Positions 43,195 through 52,686 of a DNA stretch of 64,000 nucleotides are shown here, one piece after another (positions within the stretch are counted from its first letter, which is position 1; every line of letters starts with the position of its first letter). The translations under genes and the position numbers were made by a program. Source of the stretch: Paenibacillus oceani (GTDB lineage: Bacteria > Bacillota > Bacilli > Paenibacillales > NBRC-103111); NCBI RefSeq assembly GCF_014705615.1, contig NZ_JACXJA010000051.1:1-64000 (forward strand), written 5' to 3'. The notes below the pieces were generated by a model. That model was given only the letters and a program-made list of their open reading frames with translations, had not been told where the DNA came from and did no database searches.

Positions 43195-44634
43195 ATGGAA
43201 CTGCTGAAGCAAGTAGATAACGCGATTCGAAGCGACAATCTCGTGGAGGCGGGAGATCGGATCGTGGTGGCAGTTTCCGGCGGACCCGATTCGATGGCGC
43301 TGCTGCACGTTCTCTTTATGCTTGCGAAGGAACGGGAGTTCGAACTGATCGCTGCTCATTTCAACCACGGCTTTCGCGGGGAAGAATCGGATAGGGAGGC
43401 GGACATGGTCGCCGGCTTTGCCAAGCGGTTAGGTATAGCTTGTGAAGTGGGGTCATGCGACATGCCGGCCTACATAGCCGAAACCGGGATGAACGCTCAA
43501 GCTGCAGCTCGGGAGAAACGGTATTCCTTCTTATTTGAAACGGCGGCTAAGGTTCGGGCCGGCAAGATCGCTCTGGCCCATCATGCGGATGATCAGGCAG
43601 AGACGGTGCTTATGCGTCTGCTGCGGGGAGCCGGTTCGTCGGGGCTGGCCGGAATTCCGCTGAGAAGATCGGAAAAAAATTTGGAACTTATCCGCCCCTT
43701 GTTACGTATATACAAATCGGAGCTAGAATGCCATTGCGCCGAATACGGGCTGCCGGTATGCCGGGACAGCAGCAACGAGTCGCGGAAATACTTCCGCAAC
43801 CAGATCAGGCTGGACGTTTTGCCTTTTTTGCGGCGCTACAACGATAAGCTGCCCGAATCGCTGAATCGGCTGGCCGATACGATGAGAGCGGAGGACGAAT
43901 GGATGGAAGCCGAGACGCAAGCCCGCTTCACCGAGCTCGTAACGGTGGAACGCAGCGGACAGCGAATCGGGTGCAGCCTAGAATCGCAACGATTTATCGA
44001 GCTTCCTCTCGCTTTACAAAGGCGGTTGATTAAACTAATATTAAATTATGTTTTTTCGGAGGCCGACTTATCCGATTTTGCCCGGATCGAGACGGTTCGT
44101 TCCGCGATTTCCCGGAAACGGGGGGAATCATTTACGATCGACTTGCATGAACGGTTAAAGCTCTTGCGCGTGTACGATACAGTTCGTTTCGTCCCGTCGC
44201 TGCCGGAGTTTGAGCCGTATGTGTACGCAATAACTGCGCCGGATCAAGCGCTGCTTCTTCCCGAAGCGGGCCTTGTGCTGGAATGCAGGCTGGCCTTGGC
44301 CGAACAAACGGAAACGTTGGCGGTTCAGGCTGGAGGGGGGATCGGCACAGGCGAAGCCTACTTCGATGTGGACCGGGTGACATTTCCGCTATCGGTGCGA
44401 AGCAGACAGGCGGGAGACCGGATAGCGCCGCTCGGTTTAAAGGGAACGAAAAAAGTAAAAGATATGTTCATCGACGCCAAAATACCGCCTGACGTTAGAA
44501 GAACCGTCCCGCACGTGCTGGATGCGACGGGGCAAATCCTATGGATCCCCGGGGTGCGAAGATCAGCCCATGCTCCCGTAACCGAACAAACAGCCCGGGT
44601 ATTGGTCATGAAGGTCCGCTCCGCCGGAGGATAG
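43195..44634 (+). CDS. tilS: tRNA(Ile)-lysidine synthetase
   Basis: TilS changes C34 of tRNA-Ile(CAU) to lysidine so that it reads AUA. The 479-residue protein has the PP-loop SGGPDS (28-33), the HFNHGFRGEESDREAD stretch, HHADDQAETVLMRLLRG, and a C-terminal TilS domain ending with VKDMFIDAKIP. ATG 43195 follows AAAGGTG and gives the usual distance to the PP-loop. The longer reading from 43123 overlaps yabT. Confidence 0.94.
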   Translation: MELLKQVDNAIRSDNLVEAGDRIVVAVSGGPDSMALLHVLFMLAKEREFELIAAHFNHGFRGEESDREADMVAGFAKRLGIACEVGSCDMPAYIAETGMNAQAAAREKRYSFLFETAAKVRAGKIALAHHADDQAETVLMRLLRGAGSSGLAGIPLRRSEKNLELIRPLLRIYKSELECHCAEYGLPVCRDSSNESRKYFRNQIRLDVLPFLRRYNDKLPESLNRLADTMRAEDEWMEAETQARFTELVTVERSGQRIGCSLESQRFIELPLALQRRLIKLILNYVFSEADLSDFARIETVRSAISRKRGESFTIDLHERLKLLRVYDTVRFVPSLPEFEPYVYAITAPDQALLLPEAGLVLECRLALAEQTETLAVQAGGGIGTGEAYFDVDRVTFPLSVRSRQAGDRIAPLGLKGTKKVKDMFIDAKIPPDVRRTVPHVLDATGQILWIPGVRRSAHAPVTEQTARVLVMKVRSAGG

Positions 44635-44701
44635 GCAAAGAACCCTTCCCAAGAATGCGGCCATTCATGCTTTCATATGTATAAAGTAGGAGGGTCCATG
44701 G

Positions 44702-45244
44702 TTGCTAAATGACATTCAGAACGTTCTGTTCAGCGAAGAACAGATCCGGCACAAGGTAGCAGAGCTTGGGGAGACGATTGCCCGGGACTTTGAAGGCCGG
44801 AACCCGCTCGTCATCTGCGTGTTGAAGGGCGCATTCATCTTTATGGCGGATTTGGTAAAAAACATCCCGATTCCGCTCGAAATTGATTTTATGGCGGTAT
44901 CAAGCTATGGCCAGTCGACCAAATCGTCGGGCGTAGTGAAAATTATTAAAGATTTGGATGTTACGGTGGAAGGGCGAGACGTGCTGATCGTCGAAGATAT
45001 CATTGACAGCGGACTGACCTTGAGCTATCTGATCGACGTATTGGAACGCCGCAACGCTTTATCTGTTACCGTCGTCACGCTTTTCGACAAGCCGGCCAGA
45101 AGATCCGTGGAGCTGGAGCCGGACTACAAAGGGTTTACGCTTCCCGATGAATTCATCGTGGGATACGGACTCGACTACGGGGAGAAGTACCGGAACTTGC
45201 CGTATATCGGCGTACTGAAGCCTGAAGTTTATACGAAGCCGTAA
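44702..45244 (+). CDS. hpt: Hypoxanthine-guanine phosphoribosyltransferase
   Basis: Hpt salvages hypoxanthine and guanine to IMP and GMP. The 180-residue protein has the PRPP-binding motif [40 protein letters not shown] and a C-terminal [20 protein letters not shown]. The TTG at 44702 follows TAGGAGGG. An ATG four bases earlier stops at once in another frame. The hpt-tilS-ftsH order is widely conserved in Firmicutes. Confidence 0.95.
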   Translation: MLNDIQNVLFSEEQIRHKVAELGETIARDFEGRNPLVICVLKGAFIFMADLVKNIPIPLEIDFMAVSSYGQSTKSSGVVKIIKDLDVTVEGRDVLIVEDIIDSGLTLSYLIDVLERRNALSVTVVTLFDKPARRSVELEPDYKGFTLPDEFIVGYGLDYGEKYRNLPYIGVLKPEVYTKP

Positions 45245-45270
45245 GACGTACGCGCGCAAGGTTCGTTCTA

Positions 45271-45300
45271 TTGTAGTGGAAAGACGTGCTGTGGTACAAT
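45271..45300 (+). promoter_or_regulatory. Candidate sigma-A promoter of ftsH
   Basis: TTGTAG (45271-45276) and TACAAT (45295-45300) are 18 bases apart, and a TGn extension (TGG) precedes the -10. Confidence 0.6.
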
Positions 45301-45333
45301 AAGTAACGTGCGTCGCCCGAGAGGAGGTAGGGG

Positions 45334-47304
45334 ATGAATCGGATCATCCGAAACACCGGATTTTATTTGCTCATATTTTTAGTTACGGTCGGAATCGTGC
45401 ATTTCATCAGCAACCAGAATGAGACGAAGCAGACCTTTACGTACACGAAATTCCGCGAGGAATTGAAAAATAACAACATCGAAGAAGTAGCGGTGAAATT
45501 TGACGGCTATACATATCTGATCCGGGGGAAACTTAAACAATCCGGTACAGACAAGCTGCAATTTGAAACCCATGCTCCTTTCGACCCCCGTGTCATCGAA
45601 CTGCTTGAGCAGAGCAACATAACCAAAGAAGTGTATGAGAAGATGGAAGGGAATAACGTATGGATCACGTTCCTAACGTCCATTATTCCGTTCGTCATCA
45701 TCTTCATTCTGTTCTTCTTCCTGCTTAATCAGGCTCAAGGCGGCGGCGGTAAAGTGATGAATTTCGGCAAAAGCCGCGCCCGTCTTTATAATGAAGAAAA
45801 GAAGCGGATTACGTTTGACGACGTAGCCGGAGCCGATGAGGAGAAGCAGGAACTGGTCGAAGTCGTCGAGTTTCTTAAAGATCCCCGGAAATTCGCGGCG
45901 CTCGGCGCCAGAATTCCGAAGGGCGTCTTGCTCGTAGGTCCTCCGGGTACCGGTAAAACGCTGCTTGCCCGTGCGGTTGCCGGTGAAGCGGGTGTGCCGT
46001 TCTTCAGCATAAGCGGTTCGGACTTCGTAGAAATGTTCGTCGGTGTCGGGGCATCCCGGGTACGCGACCTGTTCGAGAATGCGAAGAAAAACTCGCCTTG
46101 TATTATCTTTATCGATGAGATCGACGCCGTCGGCCGCCAGCGCGGGGCCGGACTCGGCGGAGGACACGACGAGCGCGAGCAGACGCTTAACCAGTTGCTC
46201 GTCGAGATGGACGGCTTCGGGGCGAACGAAGGAATCATTATCGTTGCCGCTACGAACCGTGCGGATATTTTGGACCCTGCGCTTCTGCGTCCAGGCCGCT
46301 TCGACCGTCAAATTACGGTTGACCGTCCGGATGTCAAAGGCCGGGAAGCGGTACTCAAAGTCCATTCCCGCAACAAACCGCTTAATAAAGACGTTAAGCT
46401 TGATGCGCTTGCCCGTTACACGACCGGATTCAGCGGGGCTGATCTGGAGAACCTGATGAATGAAGCGGCCTTGATCGCCGCCCGGCGCAGCCGCAAAGAT
46501 ATTTCGATGGATGAAGTCGAAGAGGCGTTTGACCGCGTCATCGTCGGCGTCCAGAAGAAAAGCCGCGTAATCAGCGATCGGGAGAAAAGAACGATTGCTT
46601 ATCACGAAGCCGGACATGCGATTATCGGATATTACGAGAAGCATGCGGACGTTGTCCATAAAGTTACGATTATTCCTCGCGGTCGTGCAGGCGGCTACGT
46701 GCTCAGCATTCCAAAGGAAGGCGAGGATCGTCTGCTCGCAACCAAGTCGGAGCTGCTTGACCGGATTACCGGTCTGCTCGGAGGACGAGTCGCTGAGGAG
46801 ATGTTTATCGGCGAGATCGGCACGGGCGCATACGATGACTTTAAGAAAGCAACTGCGCTTGCTCGCAGCATGATCGTCGAGTACGGTATGAGCGATAAGC
46901 TGGGACCTATGCAATTCGGCAGTTCGCAAAGTCAAGTATTCCTTGGCCGCGATATCGGACACGATCAGAACTATAGCGATGCGATTGCCTATGAGATCGA
47001 CAAGGAAATGCAGCATATTATCCGTTCGAGCTATGAGCGAGCCCGGGAAATATTGACCGAGTACACCGACAAGGTTCACTTGGTCGCTAATGCCTTGCTT
47101 CAGCGTGAAACGCTCGACAAAGATCAAATTATCGAGTTGCTCGAAAAAGGCGCGATCCAAGACACCGGTTCGAGCGAAAGTGCAACCGGAGCAGGATCTA
47201 AGGAAGACGAGCCGAAGGTCAACATCCAGACTCAGGATGAGAATACCGATGCCAACAAACTCGAGTTCGATAAAGAGAAAAAGGATGACAAGAATGATAG
47301 CTAA
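45334..47304 (+). CDS. ftsH: ATP-dependent zinc metalloprotease FtsH
   Basis: FtsH degrades membrane and regulatory proteins. The 656-residue protein has two membrane segments (about 7-23 and 115-132) flanking an extracellular region, an AAA module with Walker A GPPGTGKT (202-209), Walker B IIFIDEID and the [22 protein letters not shown], and the zinc site HEAGH (424-428). The C-terminal tail is acidic and low complexity. The ATG follows GAGGAGG. Confidence 0.97.
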   Translation: MNRIIRNTGFYLLIFLVTVGIVHFISNQNETKQTFTYTKFREELKNNNIEEVAVKFDGYTYLIRGKLKQSGTDKLQFETHAPFDPRVIELLEQSNITKEVYEKMEGNNVWITFLTSIIPFVIIFILFFFLLNQAQGGGGKVMNFGKSRARLYNEEKKRITFDDVAGADEEKQELVEVVEFLKDPRKFAALGARIPKGVLLVGPPGTGKTLLARAVAGEAGVPFFSISGSDFVEMFVGVGASRVRDLFENAKKNSPCIIFIDEIDAVGRQRGAGLGGGHDEREQTLNQLLVEMDGFGANEGIIIVAATNRADILDPALLRPGRFDRQITVDRPDVKGREAVLKVHSRNKPLNKDVKLDALARYTTGFSGADLENLMNEAALIAARRSRKDISMDEVEEAFDRVIVGVQKKSRVISDREKRTIAYHEAGHAIIGYYEKHADVVHKVTIIPRGRAGGYVLSIPKEGEDRLLATKSELLDRITGLLGGRVAEEMFIGEIGTGAYDDFKKATALARSMIVEYGMSDKLGPMQFGSSQSQVFLGRDIGHDQNYSDAIAYEIDKEMQHIIRSSYERAREILTEYTDKVHLVANALLQRETLDKDQIIELLEKGAIQDTGSSESATGAGSKEDEPKVNIQTQDENTDANKLEFDKEKKDDKNDS

Positions 47305-47326
47305 TATCGTTCGTTGTCAGGCTCAG

Positions 47327-47357
47327 CCGGTCCCCTAAGGGGGCCGGTTGTTTTTTT
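47327..47357 (+). terminator. Intrinsic terminator of ftsH
   Basis: CCGGTCCCC pairs with GGGGGCCGG (one G-U) around TAA, followed by TTGTTTTTTT. Confidence 0.9.
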
Positions 47358-47483
47358 GCTTTTTTCCTGTATCGAAATGCCGAGCGCCTGCGTTGTGCAG
47401 GGAAATAGGATCATTTTTATTCTCAATTGTTTAATTTTAGAGCACCTTTTAAAAAGTTCACAAATAAAACCGTTTCCAACCAA

Positions 47484-47539
47484 TTGACGAAATTTACCGT
47501 TGCGATTACGATTATATCGTTAAAACCTTTTTTAACGAT
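47484..47539 (+). promoter_or_regulatory. Promoter and palindromic operator of the GbsR/MarR-type regulator
   Basis: TTGACG (47484-47489) and TACGAT (47507-47512) are 17 bases apart. Over the predicted start point lies a perfect inverted repeat, ATCGTTAAAA (47516-47525) and TTTTAACGAT (47530-47539), with a 4-base centre. This placement suits autorepression by the regulator downstream. Confidence 0.7.
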
Positions 47540-47564
47540 GTAAACGTGATGGGGGAGGAAATGA

Positions 47565-48095
47565 ATGGGCAGCGAAGAGTTTGAACGCTTCCGCTCCGAT
47601 TTGATGGAGAAGATGGCCCTGATGTTCGAGCAAGGCGGCCTGAGTCCGTTGGTCGGACGCATATACTCGCTGCTGATCTGTTCCCCCGAGCCGGTAAGTC
47701 TCCAGGAAATTGCCGAGAGGCTGGGTGTGACGAAGGCGGCTGTGAGCATCCAGGTGCGATCGCTCGTAAGTCACGGGTTCTGTTTGAAACTGGCAAGGGG
47801 GAAAGACCGTAAGGATTATTACTGCGTACCGGAAGACCACCTGCAAATCTCGATGCGAAGCGTTACCGAACGGCTGGCGCTCGATATGCAAAGAATCGAG
47901 GATACGCTCCGTAAACTTCCGGATTCACAATCGGTAAAGGAGGAAGAGAAGGCGGCATTAGCCTCGCTGAAGCGGCGATTTATGGAGCTTGCGGCTTTTT
48001 ACCGTGTCGTATTCCGCAGACTTGAGGGGATTGAGGAAGAGATGGAAAGTTTAATCCGTGAGATGCGTGCCGGCTCTGACCGGGACCCCATTTAG
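47565..48095 (+). CDS. GbsR/MarR-type transcriptional regulator
   Basis: The 176-residue protein has a winged helix-turn-helix (about 22-85: LSPLVGRIYSLLICSPEPVS, then LQEIAERLGVTKAAVSIQVR) and a long C-terminal helical region, as in the GbsR branch of MarR-like regulators. It is the first gene of a module with an RND transporter and adaptor and probably controls them. ATG 47565 follows GGGGGAGGAA. The inducer is unknown. Confidence 0.82.
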   Translation: MGSEEFERFRSDLMEKMALMFEQGGLSPLVGRIYSLLICSPEPVSLQEIAERLGVTKAAVSIQVRSLVSHGFCLKLARGKDRKDYYCVPEDHLQISMRSVTERLALDMQRIEDTLRKLPDSQSVKEEEKAALASLKRRFMELAAFYRVVFRRLEGIEEEMESLIREMRAGSDRDPI

Positions 48096-48149
48096 CGGGT
48101 AAGATAGAAACCGGACTTTAGTCTAGGAACACATACAGTCCGCAGCCCG

Positions 48150-48178
48150 TTTTGCGGTTAACGGTTCAATTTTACAAT
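48150..48178 (+). promoter_or_regulatory. Weak candidate promoter of the RND operon
   Basis: TTTTGC (48150-48155) and TACAAT (48173-48178) are 17 bases apart; the -35 is poor. TTAACG at 48158-48163 repeats the half-site of the operator upstream of the regulator gene, and could place the regulator inside this promoter. Confidence 0.35.
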
Positions 48179-48265
48179 TAACAATGGAATACATAGCGGA
48201 ATACTGGAGCAAGAAGAACAGACAAAAAGGCTACAGGTAAGATCGTATGGGAGGGATGAAACCGA

Positions 48266-51200
48266 ATGATTCGCTTTACCGAATTTTCGATGAAAAACAT
48301 CGCGGCGGTCATCATCATGATTATGCTGCTCACCGTCGGGGGAATCTATGCCACCGGTAAATTGAAGGTGGAAAGCATGCCGGATATCTCGTTTCCGGTC
48401 GTTATGGTGAACACCCAATACACGGCGCCGCCGAAAGACGTGCTCGAGCAAGTGACGAAGCCGCTCGAAAAATCGCTCACCGGTGTAAAAGGGTTGAAAA
48501 ACTTAACGTCGAGCTCTGCAGACAATTTCTCGCAGATCGTCGTTGAACTGTCCCAAGGCACAAGCCTCGACGATGCGAAAAAAGATATCGAGAGCCTCGT
48601 AGCCAACGTCAGACTTCCGCAAAGCGCGGAAAAGCCGAAGGTGCTGACATTCGGTTTCGCTTCTCAGCCGGTATACTACATGGCTGTATACGGCGAAAAC
48701 GGGATGAACCAGACCGAGCTGGATAAGCTCTACAAAGATATTATCGTCCCCGGTTTTAACGAAATTCAGGGCATCGACCATATCGACTCGATCGGCAATC
48801 AGGAAGCGACGATGTCGATTCGCCTCGATGCAAGCGCCTTGAACCAATACGGCTTGTCTCCTTCGCAAGTATCCGGCATGATTCAAGCCGCACTGCTCTC
48901 CAGTCCCGCCGGTACGGTGGACTTCGAAGGACGCACGCAGATGGTACGCGTTAAAGGTCAGATCGACACGGTATACAACCTGGACAATCTGGCGCTGACG
49001 ACACCGCGCGGAGAAACGCTCCTTCTGAAACAAATCGCGAAAGTAGCCTCCATCACCGAAGCTCCGTTTATCGCCAGACTGGATAATAAACCGGCCATCG
49101 GTATTCACTTGTACAAGACGAAAGATGCTAACGCAGTCGAATTCGGAGCGGCCGCCGACAAGCTGATCAAGGGCTGGGAGCAGACGCTGCCGAATGTGAA
49201 GTTCCATTCAGTCTACAACGCCGCGACCGATATTCAGAATTCGATCGACGGCATGGTTAAGGAAGGCGCGCTGGGCGCGATCCTCGCCTCGGTTATGATT
49301 TTGCTCTTCCTTAGAAACTTTCGAATGACAATCATCGTTTTAGTCTCGATCCCGCTGTCCATTTTAATCACGCTGTTGTTTATGAGCTTTTTGGACATCT
49401 CGCTCAACATCATGACACTGGGCGGTATGGCGATCGCCGTCGGGCGGGTCGTGGACGACAGTATCGTCGTTATCGAGAATATTTACAGCCAATTGGTCAA
49501 AGCGCACGAGCGTAAGGAATCGATCATTAAGCTGGCTACCCAGCAAGTAAGCTCGGCGATCACCTCATCGACGATTACAACGGTTGGCGTATTCGCCCCG
49601 ATCGCTTTCGTCGGAGGAGTCGTTGGTGAAGTGTTCCGGCCTTTCGCCCTGACGCTGGCCTGCGCGCTGCTTGCTTCGCTGCTGGTCGCTCTGACGGTCA
49701 TTCCGATGATGGCCAAGATGATGGTGCTGAACCAAAAGAATTTGCCGTTCCACGACGAGAACCACGTCGGCAAAGTTGCCGGAGCGTACAAAAGTATGCT
49801 TGTCTGGTCTCTGAATCATAAAATCAAAACATTGCTGATTTCGGGACTCCTCTTTTTATTATCGATTGTGCTGATCGTTCCGCAGCTTGCTATGACGTTC
49901 ATGCCGGAAAGCCCATCGGACCGCCAAATGATTTTCACGCTGCAAATGCCGCGGGACACCTCGATGGACACGATGAACGCCAAGGTGATGCAAATTGAAG
50001 AGCAGATGCGCGAATCGAAAGACGCGATCGGCAATCCGCAGTTCACGTATATCGAATCGCTGATCGGTTATGAATTCGGCAGCGAGCGGGTGCCGTATAA
50101 AACAACGATTTTTACTGAAGTGAGCAAAGACACGAACGCCTCGGAAGCACTGAAACATTACAAGCAATTGTTCCTAAGCGATATGCCAAAAGGCTCCAAG
50201 GTTGACGGACAGCTGATCTCGTTCTCCGAAGGCGGGGGCGGCAGCGACTTCTCTTACTCGCTGAAAGGCGACGATCTGCAAAACCTGCAGCATGCGGCTG
50301 CGGTGATCAAGGAAAAGATGCAGGAGTTCCCGGAGCTTCTGGAGATTAAAGATTCGCTGGGCGAATCGAAAATGGAAGTGGAAGTAACCGTCGACCAGAA
50401 CAAAGCCCGCGTATACGGAGTGAACTCTGCCCAGGTGATGGAAGCCGTTCATTCTTGGACACGCAAAGAGGACCTCGGCGACATTAAGTTCGACAACATC
50501 ACGTACGAAACGAAGCTGGAGTTGGACAAAGCGTCCAAAGACTCGATTCAGGACCTGGAGAATATACCGCTGCAGACCGCAATTGGGACGAGAATCGAGC
50601 TCAAGGATATCGCCAAGGTGCGGGAGATTGAAGCTCCAGTCAGCATCAGCCGGGAAAAACAGATGCAGGTGGTTAGCGTAACCGCCAAAATCGACAATGT
50701 CGACAAGGGCGGAGTCAGCGCCAAAGTGACGGCGGCCTTAGATACGATCGAGCTGCCGACCGGCGTAAGCCGCGAAGTAACGGGCGTATCGGAAGATATC
50801 GCCGAAAGCTTCAGCCAGATGTTCATGGCAATGGCTGCATCGATTTTCATCGTATATCTGGTTATGGTCCTTGCCTTCGGCAATGCCCGTGCACCGTTCG
50901 CCATTCTGTTCTCGCTGCCGCTCGCGGTAATCGGCGGGTTGCTGGGGCTGCTCATGACCGGCGAATCGCTAAACGTTACGTCTCTGATTGGCTTCCTCAT
51001 GCTGATCGGTATTGTCGTTACGAATGCGATCGTTCTGATCGACCGCGTCCAGCAGCTTAGAGAGCAAGATTATTCCGTACGCGACGCCTTGATCGAAGGC
51101 GGCATGGTGCGGCTCAGACCGATCATCATGACGGCCGGTGCGACGATTATGGCACTTATGCCGCTTGCTCTCGGTCTCTCCAAAGGAACGATCATCTCGA

Positions 51201-51355
51201 AGGGCCTCGCGGTCGTCGTTATCGGCGGATTGACCACTTCGACCATATTGACGCTCGTAGTTGTTCCGATCGTATACGAACTCATTTTTGCCCGGCGTTC
51301 GAAGAAGATCAAGAAACCGAAGGAGCCAACCATCACGACCCCAGTGTCCGCATAA
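48266..51355 (+). CDS. RND family efflux transporter, AcrB/SwrC-like
   Basis: The 1029-residue protein has the full RND architecture: membrane segment near the N-terminus (about 9-29), a large extracellular porter domain, the central membrane block (about 330-545), a second porter domain, and a C-terminal membrane block. The proton-relay aspartate pair is D397-D398 in GRVVDDSIVVIENIY. B. subtilis SwrC (YerP), used for surfactin and lipopeptide resistance, is the closest named relative I recognise. The ATG at 48266 follows GGGAGGG. The adaptor gene follows. Confidence 0.92.
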   Translation: MIRFTEFSMKNIAAVIIMIMLLTVGGIYATGKLKVESMPDISFPVVMVNTQYTAPPKDVLEQVTKPLEKSLTGVKGLKNLTSSSADNFSQIVVELSQGTSLDDAKKDIESLVANVRLPQSAEKPKVLTFGFASQPVYYMAVYGENGMNQTELDKLYKDIIVPGFNEIQGIDHIDSIGNQEATMSIRLDASALNQYGLSPSQVSGMIQAALLSSPAGTVDFEGRTQMVRVKGQIDTVYNLDNLALTTPRGETLLLKQIAKVASITEAPFIARLDNKPAIGIHLYKTKDANAVEFGAAADKLIKGWEQTLPNVKFHSVYNAATDIQNSIDGMVKEGALGAILASVMILLFLRNFRMTIIVLVSIPLSILITLLFMSFLDISLNIMTLGGMAIAVGRVVDDSIVVIENIYSQLVKAHERKESIIKLATQQVSSAITSSTITTVGVFAPIAFVGGVVGEVFRPFALTLACALLASLLVALTVIPMMAKMMVLNQKNLPFHDENHVGKVAGAYKSMLVWSLNHKIKTLLISGLLFLLSIVLIVPQLAMTFMPESPSDRQMIFTLQMPRDTSMDTMNAKVMQIEEQMRESKDAIGNPQFTYIESLIGYEFGSERVPYKTTIFTEVSKDTNASEALKHYKQLFLSDMPKGSKVDGQLISFSEGGGGSDFSYSLKGDDLQNLQHAAAVIKEKMQEFPELLEIKDSLGESKMEVEVTVDQNKARVYGVNSAQVMEAVHSWTRKEDLGDIKFDNITYETKLELDKASKDSIQDLENIPLQTAIGTRIELKDIAKVREIEAPVSISREKQMQVVSVTAKIDNVDKGGVSAKVTAALDTIELPTGVSREVTGVSEDIAESFSQMFMAMAASIFIVYLVMVLAFGNARAPFAILFSLPLAVIGGLLGLLMTGESLNVTSLIGFLMLIGIVVTNAIVLIDRVQQLREQDYSVRDALIEGGMVRLRPIIMTAGATIMALMPLALGLSKGTIISKGLAVVVIGGLTTSTILTLVVVPIVYELIFARRSKKIKKPKEPTITTPVSA

Positions 51356-51384
51356 AAACGATGAATAAAGGAGTCAAGGCGAAG

Positions 51385-52650
51385 ATGAGACAAAAACGGC
51401 ATAAATCCAAATCATTTCGTCGTGGCGCCACGCTTGCAGCGGCGGTAGTTCTTACCGTCGCCGTCGCGGCGGGGTGCACGGCGGGAGGCGAAGCGCCGAA
51501 GCCGGCAGCGGCCCAGGAACAGACGATCAAGACGGTGAAAGTGCAAAAAATTACGAAGCAAAGCATCGGCGATCCGCTTGAGCAAGTTGCGGACGTAGTC
51601 GCCGCGACTCAACTGGACGTAGTCGCCAAGGCGGGCGGCGAGATCAAAGAGATTGTGAAGAAGCGCGGCGATCAAGTGACGGCTGGCGAAGTGCTGCTTA
51701 GACTGGATACCGTAGATGCGCAGCTGCAAAAGGAAAAGGTGGCACTCCAGCTATACAGCAGCCAGGACGCTTTGAACAAGGCGAAGCAGGACTTGGCCAA
51801 CAGCAAGACAGAGATGGCCAATAGCGTCAAAAAGATGGAGCAGGCGCTGCTCGACGTGACGAAAGCGTACAACAAGGCGAAAAACGACTACGATCAGGGA
51901 TTGATCTCCAAGCCGCAGCTGGATCAAGCCGAAACGGCCTGGAAAAACCAGACGATGGACCTCGACTTGCTGAAGCAAAGGCAGAAGACGCTGGAGACGT
52001 CCGACAACTTGTCCGCTTTGGAGACTCAAGTACAATCCGCCTCCTTATCGATGAAGGAACTGGATCGGAGCCTTGAGAATCTGGAAGTGAAGGCGCCGGT
52101 GAGCGGCGTTTTGACGGAGCTTCCGCTCGTCGTCGGCCAGACGATTCAACCGGGGATGAAGGTCGGCCACCTGCAGCAAATGGATCCGATTCTCATTAAA
52201 GCCAACCTGACGGAAAATTCGGCCAATCTCGTCCGCGGCAAAACAGAGCTGGTTTATTACGTAGCCGGAAGCACTGAGAAGTCGAAGGCTCCGATCAAAT
52301 ATTTGTCTGGCTCGATGGATGCGCAAAGCAAATCGTATGAGCTCGAACTTGAAGTGGCGAATACGGATGGCAAGCTGAAGCCGGGTACAAAGGTACAAAT
52401 CCAGCTGACCAGCGAGCAGGAGCAAATCGTTGTGACCGTACCTACGCTGACGGTAGTGCGTGAAGGCGGCGACTCGTTCGTCTTCGTACTCGCGGGCGAC
52501 ACGGTCGAGAAACGGAAAGTGCAGCTCGGACGTCTGAACGAAATGAACCAGGAAGTGATCTCCGGCGTCAAAGAAGGAGAGCAGCTAGTCGTATCCGGGC
52601 AAAACCAATTGAAGGATAAAGAAAAAGTACAGCTTGCCGAATCGAAATAA
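51385..52650 (+). CDS. RND periplasmic-adaptor-type (HlyD/MFP) lipoprotein
   Basis: The 421-residue protein has a signal peptide with a lipobox-like AAGC near residue 31, a biotinyl-lipoyl region (DVVAKAGGEIKEIVKKRGDQVTAGE), a long helical hairpin rich in Lys, Gln and Glu (about 115-215), and the beta-barrel with KAPVSGVLTELPLVVGQTIQPG. It should sit on the outer face of the membrane and join the RND pump. The ATG at 51385 follows AAAGGAG by 11 bases. ATG at 51361 is possible but has no site. Confidence 0.87.
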   Translation: MRQKRHKSKSFRRGATLAAAVVLTVAVAAGCTAGGEAPKPAAAQEQTIKTVKVQKITKQSIGDPLEQVADVVAATQLDVVAKAGGEIKEIVKKRGDQVTAGEVLLRLDTVDAQLQKEKVALQLYSSQDALNKAKQDLANSKTEMANSVKKMEQALLDVTKAYNKAKNDYDQGLISKPQLDQAETAWKNQTMDLDLLKQRQKTLETSDNLSALETQVQSASLSMKELDRSLENLEVKAPVSGVLTELPLVVGQTIQPGMKVGHLQQMDPILIKANLTENSANLVRGKTELVYYVAGSTEKSKAPIKYLSGSMDAQSKSYELELEVANTDGKLKPGTKVQIQLTSEQEQIVVTVPTLTVVREGGDSFVFVLAGDTVEKRKVQLGRLNEMNQEVISGVKEGEQLVVSGQNQLKDKEKVQLAESK

Positions 52651-52686
52651 AGGTTCTACATAAGCAGCGAAATGGAGGAAGACTCA

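Noticed and set aside
45673-47160. Long minus-strand reading frame of 495 codons inside ftsH
   Set aside because: It is antisense to the conserved AAA and protease motifs of FtsH and has no family features.
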